Source: Achromobacter veterisilvae (lineage in GTDB: Bacteria > Pseudomonadota > Gammaproteobacteria > Burkholderiales > Burkholderiaceae_B). Taken from it: a stretch of 64,000 nucleotides of DNA. The notes under the pieces are model-generated. The model was not told the origin of the DNA. It ran no database searches and worked only from the letters and a program-made list of their open reading frames with translations. Where the stretch lies: NCBI RefSeq assembly GCF_900496975.1, contig NZ_UFQC01000019.1, positions 1 to 64,000 of the forward strand. Direction: 5' to 3'. The position numbers and the translations under genes are program-made. Position 1 is the first letter of the stretch. Each line of letters opens with the position of its first letter. This document shows positions 53,058-64,000 of this stretch, piece by piece.

Positions 53058-54130
53058 ACGTTGTTCAAGTCGATACCCCGGGCGGAAGCTACCCCATCCA
53101 CATCGGCCCGGGCCGCCTGGACGCCCTGGACCAGTGCATTCCCGCCGACGCCACCGCGATCGCCGTGGTGACCAACCCGACCGTCGCGGCCTTGTATGGC
53201 GAACGCGCCGAAGCCGCGCTGGCGCGGACGGGCAAGCGGGTGCTGCGCATTGAATTGCCGGACGGCGAGGCCCACAAGGACTGGCAGTCGCTGAACCTGA
53301 TCTTCGACGCGCTGCTGGCCCAGCGCCTGGACCGCCGCTGCGTGCTGGTGGCGCTGGGCGGCGGCGTCATCGGCGACATGACGGGTTTCGCCGCCGCCGT
53401 GTACATGCGCGGCGTGCGCTTCCTGCAGGTGCCCACGACCCTGCTGGCCCAGGTGGATTCCTCGGTGGGCGGCAAGACCGCCGTCAACCATCCGCTGGGC
53501 AAGAACATGATCGGCGCGTTCTACCAGCCGATCGCCGTCGAGATCGATACCGACGTGCTGGGCACTCTGCCGGCGCGCGAGGTGTCCGCGGGCCTGGCCG
53601 AAGTGATCAAGTACGGGCTGATCCTGGACCCGGCGTTCTGGACCTGGTGCGAGGAAAACGCGCAGAAGCTGCGCGCGCTGGACCCGGACGCCATCGCCCA
53701 TGCCATCCGCCGCTCGTGCGAGCTGAAGGCGCAGGTGGTGGGCAAGGACGAGCGGGAATCCGGCCTGCGCGCCATCCTGAACCTGGGCCACACGTTCGGC
53801 CACGCCATTGAATCGGGGCTGGGCTATGGCGCCTGGCTGCACGGCGAGGCGGTCGGTTGCGGCATGGTGCAGGCCGCCGAACTGTCCGCCGACGTCACCG
53901 GCTTCGACCGCGGCGACGTGGCGCGCGTGCGCGCCCTGGTGGCCGCCATCGGCTGCCCGGCCGTGGCGCCGGACCTGGGGGCGGACCGCTGGCTCGAACT
54001 GATGCAGGTGGACAAGAAGACCGAAGGCGGCTCGATCCGCTACGTACTCATGACCCGCATCGGCGCAGCCGTCATGCAGCCGGCCCCCGACGATGCCGTG
54101 CGCGCCGTCCTGGCCCGCACCACCCAATAG
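53054..54130 (+). CDS. aroB: 3-dehydroquinate synthase
   Basis: A 358-residue NAD-dependent enzyme that cyclises DAHP to 3-dehydroquinate. It has [40 protein letters not shown] and the metal-site [11 protein letters not shown]. It overlaps aroK by four bases, the standard aroK-aroB pairing. Confidence 0.97.
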   Translation: MNVVQVDTPGGSYPIHIGPGRLDALDQCIPADATAIAVVTNPTVAALYGERAEAALARTGKRVLRIELPDGEAHKDWQSLNLIFDALLAQRLDRRCVLVALGGGVIGDMTGFAAAVYMRGVRFLQVPTTLLAQVDSSVGGKTAVNHPLGKNMIGAFYQPIAVEIDTDVLGTLPAREVSAGLAEVIKYGLILDPAFWTWCEENAQKLRALDPDAIAHAIRRSCELKAQVVGKDERESGLRAILNLGHTFGHAIESGLGYGAWLHGEAVGCGMVQAAELSADVTGFDRGDVARVRALVAAIGCPAVAPDLGADRWLELMQVDKKTEGGSIRYVLMTRIGAAVMQPAPDDAVRAVLARTTQ

Positions 54131-54153
54131 CCGCGCGGGAGACGGTGTTGCAG

Positions 54154-55281
54154 ATGAAAGAACTGGCTTCCTATGCATCCCATCCGTCTCAATCGCGCGG
54201 GCGGACCTACGCCGAGCCGCCGCCGGAAAATCGGACGGAGTTTCAACGCGACCGCGACCGCATCGTCCATTCCGGCGCGTTCAGGCGCCTGGAATACAAG
54301 ACCCAGGTCTTCGTGAACCATGAAGGCGACCTGTTCCGCACCCGCCTGACGCACAGCCTGGAGGTGGCGCAGATCGCGCGCACCCTGGCGCGCAGCCTGG
54401 GCCTGTCGGAAGACCTGACCGAAGCCATCTCGCTGGCCCACGACCTGGGCCATACGCCTTTCGGCCATGCGGGCCAGGACGAGTTGAACGCCTGCATGCG
54501 CGAGCTGGCGCCCGAGGCCGGCGGCTTCGAGCACAATCTGCAAAGCCTGCGGGTGGTGGACGAGCTGGAAGAACGCTACGCGGACTTCAACGGCCTGAAC
54601 CTGTGCTTCGAAACGCGGGAAGGCATCCTCAAGCACTGCTCGGCCGCGCATGCGCGCCAACTGGGCGAAGTGGGAGAGCGCTTCCTGAACCGCACGCAGC
54701 CGTCGCTGGAAGCCCAACTGGCCAACCTGGCCGACGAAGTCGCCTACAACAACCACGACATCGACGACGGCCTGCGCTCGGGGCTGATCACGCTGGAACA
54801 ACTGAAGGACGTGTCGATCTTCGAGCGGCACCACGCCTTCGTGCTGGAACGCTATCCCGGCCTGGCCCCGCGCCGCGCGGTGGCCGAAACCATACGCCGG
54901 ATGATCAACACGCTGATCGTCGACCTGACGCAGACCTCGCTGGCGCGCATACGCGAGTTCGCGCCCGCCACCGCCGCCGACGTGCGCCGCGCGCCGCCGC
55001 TGGCGGGCTTTTCGGACGAGATCCGGCGCGAGGCGGACGAGTTGAAGAAATTCCTGTTCGACAACCTGTACCGCCATTACCGCGTCCTGCGCATGACGAC
55101 CAAGGCGCGGCGCATCGTGCGCGAACTGTTCGTCGCGTTCCTGGACGACCCGCGCCTGCTGCCGCCCGACTACCGCCGGTCGGCGTTCAACGAACAGGCC
55201 CGCGCGATCGCCGACTACATCGCCGGCATGACGGACCGGTACGCCATCCGCGAACACCGGCGCCTGTTCGACATGAGCTGA
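54154..55281 (+). CDS. dgt: Deoxyguanosinetriphosphate triphosphohydrolase-like HD protein
   Basis: A 375-residue HD-domain hydrolase starting [17 protein letters not shown]. The HD metal motif is spread over [28 protein letters not shown] and [13 protein letters not shown]. It cleaves dNTPs to nucleosides and triphosphate. TTG 54148, with GGGAG 6 bases upstream, is a possible alternative start two codons earlier. Third gene of the aroK-aroB-dgt set. Confidence 0.93.
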   Translation: MKELASYASHPSQSRGRTYAEPPPENRTEFQRDRDRIVHSGAFRRLEYKTQVFVNHEGDLFRTRLTHSLEVAQIARTLARSLGLSEDLTEAISLAHDLGHTPFGHAGQDELNACMRELAPEAGGFEHNLQSLRVVDELEERYADFNGLNLCFETREGILKHCSAAHARQLGEVGERFLNRTQPSLEAQLANLADEVAYNNHDIDDGLRSGLITLEQLKDVSIFERHHAFVLERYPGLAPRRAVAETIRRMINTLIVDLTQTSLARIREFAPATAADVRRAPPLAGFSDEIRREADELKKFLFDNLYRHYRVLRMTTKARRIVRELFVAFLDDPRLLPPDYRRSAFNEQARAIADYIAGMTDRYAIREHRRLFDMS

Positions 55282-55309
55282 CGCACCCCGCCCGCGCGGC
55301 GCCGAGGCG

Positions 55310-56503
55310 TCAGCCCGCCAGGTAGCGCTGCGCCAGCAGCACCCAGTACGCCGCGCCCACGGGCAGGCTGTGGTCGTTGAAGTCGTAGCCGGGGTTGTGC
55401 ACCATGCAGGCGCCGTGGCCGCTGTTGAAGCCGTCCGGCGAGCCGTCGCCGTTGCCGACCAGCAGGTAGGAGCCGGGCACTTCCTCGAGCATGAAGGCGA
55501 AGTCTTCGCTGCCGGTGAGCGGCCGGGTCTGCGGATCCACCTTGGCGGCGCCCACCAGCTCCACCGCCACCTGGCGCGCGAAGTCTGTTTCCGCCGGCGT
55601 GTTCACCAGCACCGGATAGCCGCGCAGGTAGTCGATAGTCGCCCGCACCTGGTAGCTGGCCGCCTGGCTGTGGACGAGTTCGGTGATGCGCGCCTGCAGC
55701 GTGTCGCGCACCTCGCGGTCGAGCGCGCGGACGCTGAGCTTGAGCGTCGCGGTCTGGGGAATGACGTTGTTGGCCTTGCCGGCATTGAATGCGCCGACCG
55801 TGATCACGGCCATGTGCAGGGGGTCGATATTGCGGGCGACGATGCTCTGCAATCCCAGGACGATGGCCGATCCGGCGACGATGGGATCGGCGGCGCGGTG
55901 CGGCACCGCGCCGTGCCCGCCCACGCCTTCCAGCACGATGGTGACGTTGTCGGACGACGCCATGGCGGGGCCGTCGCGCAGCAGGAGGTGGCCTTGCGGA
56001 TGGCCCGGCATGTTGTGCATGGCGAAGATGGCGTCGCACGGATACTTGCGGAACAGCCCGTCTTCCATCATGCGCTTGGCCCCGCCCAGGCCCTCTTCGG
56101 CGGGCTGGAAAATCAGGTTCAGGGTGCCGCTGAAATCGCCGTCCCTGGCCAGGTGGTGCGCCGCCGCCAGCAGCATGGCGGTGTGGCCGTCGTGGCCGCA
56201 GGCGTGCATGACGCCTTCGTTGCGGCTGGCATGCTCCAGGCCCGTGGCTTCCTGGATGGGCAGGGCATCCATATCGGCCCGCAGGCCCAGGCGCCTGGCG
56301 CCGGCGCCGCGGCGCAACTGGCCGACCACGCCGGTTCCGCCCAGCCCGCGCTCCACCTCGTAGCCCCACTGCGCCAGGCAATGCGCCACCAGATCGCTGG
56401 TGCGGAATTCCTGGAAGCCCAGTTCGGGGTTGCGGTGGATATCGCGCCGGATCGAGACGAACTCGTCGGCCTGGGCGGTCACGGTCTGCAGAATGGGATG
56501 CAT
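55310..56503 (-). CDS. M20-family amidohydrolase (N-acyl amino acid/hippurate hydrolase-like)
   Basis: A 397-residue metallo-hydrolase with RRDIHRNPELGFQEF, RADMDALPIQE, the metal and base residues HACGHDGHTAM and QPAEEGLGGAK, and SEDFAFML near the C terminus. Relatives deacylate N-acyl amino acids or hippurate. It is 32 bases downstream of the Bug receptor gene on the same strand, suggesting cleavage of a compound recognised by that receptor. Convergent with dgt. Confidence 0.92.
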   Translation of the reverse strand: MHPILQTVTAQADEFVSIRRDIHRNPELGFQEFRTSDLVAHCLAQWGYEVERGLGGTGVVGQLRRGAGARRLGLRADMDALPIQEATGLEHASRNEGVMHACGHDGHTAMLLAAAHHLARDGDFSGTLNLIFQPAEEGLGGAKRMMEDGLFRKYPCDAIFAMHNMPGHPQGHLLLRDGPAMASSDNVTIVLEGVGGHGAVPHRAADPIVAGSAIVLGLQSIVARNIDPLHMAVITVGAFNAGKANNVIPQTATLKLSVRALDREVRDTLQARITELVHSQAASYQVRATIDYLRGYPVLVNTPAETDFARQVAVELVGAAKVDPQTRPLTGSEDFAFMLEEVPGSYLLVGNGDGSPDGFNSGHGACMVHNPGYDFNDHSLPVGAAYWVLLAQRYLAG

Positions 56504-56535
56504 GGAAGGTCGTTCCTGGTGGGGAGGGCGCGCGG

Positions 56536-57543
56536 TCACGGGTTGCCGGCCAGTTGCACGTGGCTGGAGATTTCTCGGAAGCGCTCGGTCTCGGCGCGGT
56601 ACATGGCGTCCGCCTGCTCCGCGCTCATCGGCGCGGAGACTTCGATGTTCTGGTATTGCAGGCTTTCCTTCACCGCGGGGTCCTGCATGGCGGCGTTGAG
56701 CGCCGCGTGCAGTTGCAGGACCACGTTTTCCGGGGTGTCGCGCTTGACGAAGTAGCCGGTCCAGGTGGTGAAGTTGAAGCCCTTGAGCGATTGGCCTTCG
56801 TTCACGGACGGCACCGCCTTGAGCGCTGGCAGCGCGCTGCGTTGCGGATCCAGGCTGGCCAGCAGCTTGATGCGGCCCTGCTCGGCCAGCGCCACCTGCT
56901 GCTGCGACAAGGGCAGGATGGCGATGTCCACTTGCCCGCCGCCGAGGTCCTGCATCAGCGGCGCGCCGCCCTTGTAGGGCACGTGGACCATGTTGGCGCC
57001 GATGGTGCGGGCCAGGTGCTCGCCCAGGACGTGATAGAGGGAGCCCACGCCCACGCTGCCGAAGGTGAGCGGCTGCGAGCCCGAGCGCGAACGCGCCAGC
57101 GCGACGAGTTCGTCGGCGTTCGCGGCCGGCAGATCGCTGCGCGCCACGACCACCAGGGGCGCCATGCCGATCATCTGCACCAGGCGGAAATCCTCGCTCT
57201 TGAGCTTGACCGCGGGATTGGCGATGGGCGCGAGGATCAGTTCGTTGGGAGACCCCTGGAACAGGTAATAGCCGTCGGGCCTGGCCGTCAGGACCTTCTG
57301 CGCGCCCAGCGCGCCGCTGACGCCGCCCAGGTTTTCCACCAGCACGGGCTGGCCAAGCTGTTTGGACACGGGCGGCGCCACGACGCGCGCAATGGCGTCG
57401 GACGCGCCGCCGGCCGGGTAGGGCACCATCATCATGACGGGCCGGCTGGGATAGTCCGCGGCCTGGGCGCCCTGGCCCAGCAATGCGGCGCCCAGCGCCA
57501 AGGCACAGCCGGCCAGGCGCAGGCGGTTGAAAAGCATGTTCAC
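56536..57543 (-). CDS. Tripartite tricarboxylate transporter (Bug) receptor protein
   Basis: A 335-residue periplasmic receptor. Signal peptide LAGCALALGAALLGQGAQA, then VPYPAGGASDAIARVV and VENLGGVSGALGAQ, the two Bug ligand loops, and VPYKGGAPLMQDL. The GTG at 57543 is used since AGGGG lies 5 bases upstream; ATG 57537 is an alternative. No TctA/TctB genes are adjacent. First gene of the receptor-amidohydrolase pair, divergent from a LysR gene. Confidence 0.92.
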   Translation of the reverse strand: MNMLFNRLRLAGCALALGAALLGQGAQAADYPSRPVMMMVPYPAGGASDAIARVVAPPVSKQLGQPVLVENLGGVSGALGAQKVLTARPDGYYLFQGSPNELILAPIANPAVKLKSEDFRLVQMIGMAPLVVVARSDLPAANADELVALARSRSGSQPLTFGSVGVGSLYHVLGEHLARTIGANMVHVPYKGGAPLMQDLGGGQVDIAILPLSQQQVALAEQGRIKLLASLDPQRSALPALKAVPSVNEGQSLKGFNFTTWTGYFVKRDTPENVVLQLHAALNAAMQDPAVKESLQYQNIEVSAPMSAEQADAMYRAETERFREISSHVQLAGNP

Positions 57544-57607
57544 GGGTTCCCCTTTTTGGCATGGTGGTGTCGTGATCGCATGCTAGGGACAGCGCTCGCT
57601 AGTTGTC

Positions 57608-57620
57608 TAACGAATTGTTA
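57608..57620. promoter_or_regulatory. Candidate LysR site between divergent receptor and lysR genes
   Basis: TAACGAATTGTTA is an imperfect palindrome fitting T-N11-A, within the 123-base region between the Bug receptor and LysR starts. It is the best candidate operator there. A CTAG on each side (57598 and 57629 regions) may extend the site. Confidence 0.45.
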
Positions 57621-57666
57621 TTCTGGAAGCTAGAAAAAAAACTCATACTTGAGTGGAGGCCGGGCC

Positions 57667-58569
57667 ATGAACCTCAAGCAGCTCGAACACCTGCTGGCGG
57701 TCGCCGAAGCGGGGTCCTTCAGCCGCGCGGCCGAACGCCTGCACCTGACCCAGTCGGCGCTGAGCCGCAGCATCCGGATACTGGAAGAGGACCTCGGGGC
57801 GCGGCTGCTGGACCGCATGGGCAAGCGCACGGAACTGACGCCGCTGGGCCTGACCGTCGCCGGCCGCGCCCGGCGCATCCTGTTCGAGTCGGCCGAATTG
57901 CGCCGCAGCGCCGAATTGCTGACCCAGGGAGACCGCGGCGCCATCAGTATCGGCCTGGGTTCGGGGCCGGGCGCCATGCTCATGACGCCCCTGCTGGCGC
58001 ACGTCGCGCAGCGGTATCCGCAATTGCGCCTGGAGGTGATGCGCGGCTCGCTGGAGGCGCACCTGGCGCTGCTGCGCCAGCGCCGGCTGGACGCGCTGGT
58101 GGTGGATACCCGCGGCATCGTGCCGGCGGCCGACCTGCGCATCGAGCCTGTGTCGCAGATGCGGGCCGGCTTCATCTGCCGCCCCGGCCATCCGCTGGCG
58201 CGCGCCGCGCGCCCGCCGCGTTTCGCGGAGATCGCGTCCTATCCTCTGGCGTCCACCTTCCTGGCGGCCGACACCGAACGGATCCTCGTCGAGCATTTCG
58301 GCATCGAGGCGGATCCGCAAACCTCGGTGCGCCTGCGCTGCGACGAAATCGGCAGCCTGCTCGAAGCGGTGCGCGTGTCCGACGCGGTGTTCCTGGGCAT
58401 CGTGGGCGCGGCCCGGGCCGGCATCGAGGCGGGAGAATTGGCGGAGCTGCCGGCCGACCCGCCGCTGCGCAGCCACGCCCTGTTCGCGCTGGTGACCCTG
58501 ACCGGCCGCACCGAGGCGCCCGCGATGGGGCTGCTGCGCGAATTCGTGGCCGAGCGGCTGCGCGACTGA
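57667..58569 (+). CDS. LysR-family transcriptional regulator
   Basis: A 300-residue regulator from ATG 57667, with TGGAGG 7 bases upstream; an in-frame GTG six codons earlier is rejected since it overlaps that site. N-terminal helix-turn-helix FSRAAERLHLTQSALSRSIR, then an effector domain from about residue 90 (GAISIGLGSGPGAMLMTPLL). It likely controls the divergent receptor-amidohydrolase pair. Its stop lies 8 bases from the convergent GST gene. Confidence 0.93.
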   Translation: MNLKQLEHLLAVAEAGSFSRAAERLHLTQSALSRSIRILEEDLGARLLDRMGKRTELTPLGLTVAGRARRILFESAELRRSAELLTQGDRGAISIGLGSGPGAMLMTPLLAHVAQRYPQLRLEVMRGSLEAHLALLRQRRLDALVVDTRGIVPAADLRIEPVSQMRAGFICRPGHPLARAARPPRFAEIASYPLASTFLAADTERILVEHFGIEADPQTSVRLRCDEIGSLLEAVRVSDAVFLGIVGAARAGIEAGELAELPADPPLRSHALFALVTLTGRTEAPAMGLLREFVAERLRD

Positions 58570-58577
58570 GCCGGGCT

Positions 58578-59240
58578 TCAGCGATGCTTGCGGTAGGGCT
58601 CATCTTCGGGCACGAAGGTGGCTTCGGCGCGCGCGTCCTGCATCCAGGACTGCATGGCCGGCAGGGCCAGCACGGCGTCCATGTAGTCGCGCACGGGGCC
58701 CGCCGCCGGGATGCCGTAGGTGGTGAACCGGGACACCACGGGCGCGAAGAACGCGTCGGCGATCGAGAAGGCGCCGAACAGGAACGGCCCGCCGCCGCCG
58801 AATTCGGCGCGCGTGTCCTGCCAGATGGCGTGCATGCGGGAAATGTCCTGGCTTGCGGCCTCGGGCAAATCGATGCCCGGCAGATGGGCTTCGATGTTCA
58901 TCGGCAACGCCTCGCGCAGCGCGCCGAAGCCGCTGTGCATCTGCGCCGCCAGCGAACGCGCCCGCGCGCGGGCGCGGACGTCCTGCGGCCACAGGCGGGC
59001 CTCGGGATGGCGCTCGGCGGCGTATTCGCAGATGGCCAGGGAATCCCAGACGGCGAAGTCGCCGTCCAGCAGCACGGGCACCAGGCCGGCGGGCGACACC
59101 GCGCCCAGCCGGCGCGAGAATTTCTCGGTGAACAGGCCGAGCTTCTGCTCCGTGAACGGGACGCCCGCGGCGCGCAGGGCGATCCACGGGCGCATGGACC
59201 ACGAGGAGTAGTTCTTGTTGCCGATGATCAAGGTGTACAT
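58578..59240 (-). CDS. Glutathione S-transferase family protein
   Basis: A 220-residue GST from the ATG at 59238-59240. The thioredoxin-fold N terminus has MYTLIIGNKNYSSWSMRPW with the catalytic Ser region, GLVPVLLDG with the cis-Pro, and WDSLAICEYAAE. The helical C-terminal domain includes FLFGAFSIADAFFAPVV. GAGGGA lies 7 bases upstream, inside the end of uvrA, and only four bases separate the genes, so it is probably co-transcribed with uvrA. Confidence 0.93.
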   Translation of the reverse strand: MYTLIIGNKNYSSWSMRPWIALRAAGVPFTEQKLGLFTEKFSRRLGAVSPAGLVPVLLDGDFAVWDSLAICEYAAERHPEARLWPQDVRARARARSLAAQMHSGFGALREALPMNIEAHLPGIDLPEAASQDISRMHAIWQDTRAEFGGGGPFLFGAFSIADAFFAPVVSRFTTYGIPAAGPVRDYMDAVLALPAMQSWMQDARAEATFVPEDEPYRKHR

Positions 59241-59244
59241 GCCG

Positions 59245-62130
<2,886 letters not shown>

Positions 62131-62307
62131 CGGGCTCTTAAGCGGTTTCAAAGGCCAACTTGGTACTATAGCGCGCCGAATCCCCCCGCGTTCGGGGCAG
62201 TCCTTCAGCCCGGATTGGCCCGGGGCCGGCGCCGCACCGTCAAATCAGACCGTGAGCGTATGAAATCCACGCGCGCGAACAGCCCTAGTCATTGTTGAAA
62301 TTTCCGC

Positions 62308-63492
62308 ATGCCGGCAGATAAAAAACTGAAATTGACTCCTTCCGAGCGTCGCGCCAGTGTGGCGCTGGCCGGCCTGTTCGCCGCGCGGATGCTGGGACTG
62401 TTCCTGTTGCTGCCCGTCTTCGCCGTGGCCGCCAGCGGCATGCCGGGCGGGGACGATCCGGCGCGCGTGGGCCTGGCGCTGGGCATGTACGGCCTGACCC
62501 AGGCCTTCATGCAGATTCCCTTCGGCCTGGCGTCCGACCGCTGGGGGCGCCGCCCCGTGGTGCTGTTCGGCCTGCTGCTGTTCGTCGCGGGCAGCATCGT
62601 CTGCGCGCAGGCCTCGGACGTGTACTGGATCACCATCGGCCGCGCCATCCAGGGCGCCGGCGCCATTTCCGCGGCGGTCACCGCCTGGCTGGCGGACGCC
62701 ACCCGGGACGAAGTGCGCACGCGTGCCATGGCCATGGTGGGCGGATCGATCGGCCTGTCCTTCGCCGTGTCGCTCGTCCTGTCGCCCGTGCTGGTGGGCT
62801 GGTGGGGCCTGTCGGGCCTGTTCTGGACCATCGCCTGTCTGGGCGTCATCTGCCTGGGCGTGGCGCGCTGGGTCGTGCCCGTGGTGCCGCGGACCCAGGC
62901 CCGCGCCATGCAGACGGCCAGGCCGCGGGAAGTCCTGACCCACCGCGACCTGCTGCGCCTGAATTTCGGCGTTTTCGTGCTGCACCTGATCCAGGTGTCG
63001 CTGTTCGTGGTGGTGCCCGCGCTGCTGGCGAAGGTGGGCGGGCTGGACGCGCGCGAACTCTGGAAGGTCTATCTTCCGGTCATCCTGGTGTCCTTCGTGC
63101 TGATGGTGCCCGTGGTGTTCGTCGCGGAAAAGCGCCGCGCCCATCGCGGCGCCCTGCGCGCCGCCGTCGCGGGGCTGATCCTGGTGTGCGCCTTGCTGCC
63201 CGCCGCCAGCCACGGCTTTTACACGCTGGCCGCCGCGCTGACGGGATTTTTCGTTGCCTTCAATGTGCTGGAGGCCCTGCAGCCGTCGCTGGTGTCCCGA
63301 GTGGCGCCGCAGGCCTACAAGGGCCTGGCGCTGGGCTTCTACAACACAGCCCAGGCCGCGGGCCTGTTCGCCGGGGGCGCGCTGGGAGGCTGGCTGGCCG
63401 CGCATTCGGGGGCAAGCGCGGTGTTCCTCGCCGCGGCGGTCCTGTCCGCGGTCTGGCTGGCGGTGACCTGGGCGCTGCGGCCGCTGGCCTGA
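62308..63492 (+). CDS. MFS transporter
   Basis: A 394-residue membrane protein with twelve hydrophobic segments. The MFS loop motif between segments 2 and 3 is GLASDRWGRRPVV. The N terminus has FAARMLGLFLLLPVFAVAA. It is probably a drug or metabolite exporter; the substrate is unknown. It lies between divergent uvrA and ssb, an order seen in other Burkholderiales. Confidence 0.92.
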   Translation: MPADKKLKLTPSERRASVALAGLFAARMLGLFLLLPVFAVAASGMPGGDDPARVGLALGMYGLTQAFMQIPFGLASDRWGRRPVVLFGLLLFVAGSIVCAQASDVYWITIGRAIQGAGAISAAVTAWLADATRDEVRTRAMAMVGGSIGLSFAVSLVLSPVLVGWWGLSGLFWTIACLGVICLGVARWVVPVVPRTQARAMQTARPREVLTHRDLLRLNFGVFVLHLIQVSLFVVVPALLAKVGGLDARELWKVYLPVILVSFVLMVPVVFVAEKRRAHRGALRAAVAGLILVCALLPAASHGFYTLAAALTGFFVAFNVLEALQPSLVSRVAPQAYKGLALGFYNTAQAAGLFAGGALGGWLAAHSGASAVFLAAAVLSAVWLAVTWALRPLA

Positions 63493-63609
63493 GGCCGCGC
63501 GGCGCTTCGGCTGCCCCCGGGGCCGGGAAAGTCGAGGATCGCACGCCGAACGGCGCTCAACAGCCGGCAAATCCAGCGGAGGGGCGGGTGGTTTTGTCAC
63601 TATTTCCGT

Positions 63610-63639
63610 TTGGCGCGGCGCCCCCTTTTCGTCGATAAT
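63610..63639 (+). promoter_or_regulatory. Predicted ssb promoter
   Basis: TTGGCG (63610-63615), an 18-base spacer and GATAAT (63634-63639). It would give an ssb leader of about 150 nt that includes the 63669-63695 hairpin. Confidence 0.55.
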
Positions 63640-63668
63640 AGACATCAATCTAGGGCTTCACCCGGCGT

Positions 63669-63695
63669 CGCCGGTCATCGTGATGATGACCGGCG
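63669..63695 (+). promoter_or_regulatory. Perfect 11-bp hairpin in the ssb leader
   Basis: CGCCGGTCATC (63669-63679) pairs perfectly with 63685-63695 around a GTGAT loop. It lies 100 bases before the ssb start and is followed by TGTTT, not a full U-run. It could be an end signal for the upstream MFS gene or part of the ssb leader. Confidence 0.5.
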
Positions 63696-63794
63696 TGTTT
63701 CATGAAGCCGGTCTTCAACATCGCTTTTATGTTGTTGCCGGCGCGCTCGCGGCAACGCACAGGCGCAGGCTGTCAACAACAGAGGGACAACGGC

Positions 63795-64000
63795 ATGGCA
63801 TCGGTTAACAAAGTCATACTCGTGGGCAATCTGGGACGCGACCCGGAAGTCCGCTACAGCCCCGACGGGGCGGCAATCTGCAATATGTCCATTGCCACCA
63901 CCTCCACCTGGAAAGACAAGGCTTCCGGCGAACGCCGCGAAGAAACGGAATGGCACCGCGTCGTCATGTACAACCGCCTGGCTGAAATCGCCGGCGAATA
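63795..64000 (+). CDS. ssb: Single-stranded DNA-binding protein, N-terminal part (cut by window edge)
   Basis: The first 68 residues of SSB are present: [20 protein letters not shown], then [20 protein letters not shown] and [13 protein letters not shown], the OB fold with its ssDNA-stacking Trp residues. SSB coats single-stranded DNA in replication and repair. The ATG follows GAGGGACAACGGC. The rest lies beyond the window. Confidence 0.96.
   Translation, partial: MASVNKVILVGNLGRDPEVRYSPDGAAICNMSIATTSTWKDKASGERREETEWHRVVMYNRLAEIAGE

Larger units (their letters stand above)
63493..63794 (+). other. Gene-free region: ssb promoter and leader with strong hairpins
   Basis: This 302-base stretch has no credible gene. 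It holds a predicted promoter (63610-63639), a perfect 11-bp hairpin (63669-63695: CGCCGGTCATC, loop GTGAT, GATGACCGGCG), and a GTTGCCG/CGGCAAC stem further on. A CTGT-N5-ACAG sequence just before the ssb Shine-Dalgarno sequence is too short-spaced for LexA. Confidence 0.6.

Noticed and set aside
63771-63783. CTGT-N5-ACAG before ssb as a LexA (SOS) box
   Set aside because: LexA half-sites need 8 bases between CTGT and ACAG; here there are only about 5 and the flanks do not fit.

Overview
The window reads as chromosomal DNA of a high-GC betaproteobacterium of the Burkholderiales, most likely Alcaligenaceae (Bordetella/Achromobacter type). Reasons: the S10/spc/alpha ribosomal gene order, System II cytochrome c biogenesis (ResB/CcsA) beside a diheme cytochrome c4, several 'Bug'-type tricarboxylate receptor proteins without membrane partners, and a betaproteobacterial housekeeping order (lysA-lptM/cyaY, mrcA, aroK-aroB-dgt, uvrA-MFS-ssb). 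The genus is an inference from gene content; no rRNA gene is present. No tRNA, CRISPR, insertion sequence, integrase or phage gene was seen.

Layout. (1) 1-588: 3' end of tuf, then rpsJ closed by a strong intrinsic terminator. (2) 778-9151: a nine-gene same-strand block (PLP aminotransferase, hydratase, atypical SDR, four-gene polar-amino-acid ABC importer, inositol-monophosphatase-like phosphatase, MocR regulator) lying between rpsJ and rplC. (3) 9333-14357: rplC-rplD-rplW-rplB-rpsS-rplV-rpsC-rplP-rpmC-rpsQ, with its own promoter and leader and a perfect terminator. (4) 14406-28266: a second non-ribosomal block: a small exported coiled-coil protein, a branched-chain-type ABC operon with an alpha/beta hydrolase and divergent AraC regulator, a PEP-mutase/isocitrate-lyase-family lyase + amidohydrolase + Bug receptor operon with divergent LysR, an aldehyde dehydrogenase, and an LpxO-like hydroxylase. 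(5) 28343-37731: spc and alpha genes (rplN to rplQ, including secY, infA, rpmJ, rpoA) from a good promoter to a perfect terminator.

(6) 37776-47868: HIT protein, cutA-dsbD, an EamA exporter, engB-hemB, then cytochrome c4, resB and ccsA. DsbD (periplasmic reductant), HemB (heme precursor), ResB/CcsA (heme delivery and ligation) and the cytochrome itself form a plausible functional neighbourhood. (7) 47938-55281: lysA-lptM, cyaY, mrcA, aroK-aroB-dgt. (8) 55310-58569: M20 amidohydrolase + Bug receptor with divergent LysR. (9) 58578-64000: uvrA-GST, an MFS transporter and the start of ssb.

The main oddities are the two metabolic blocks splitting the normally continuous tuf-S10-spc run, each bounded by terminators and new promoters; a MocR regulator whose PLP-site lysine is arginine; an SDR without the catalytic Tyr/Lys; and an intrinsic terminator whose U-run abuts the resB start codon.
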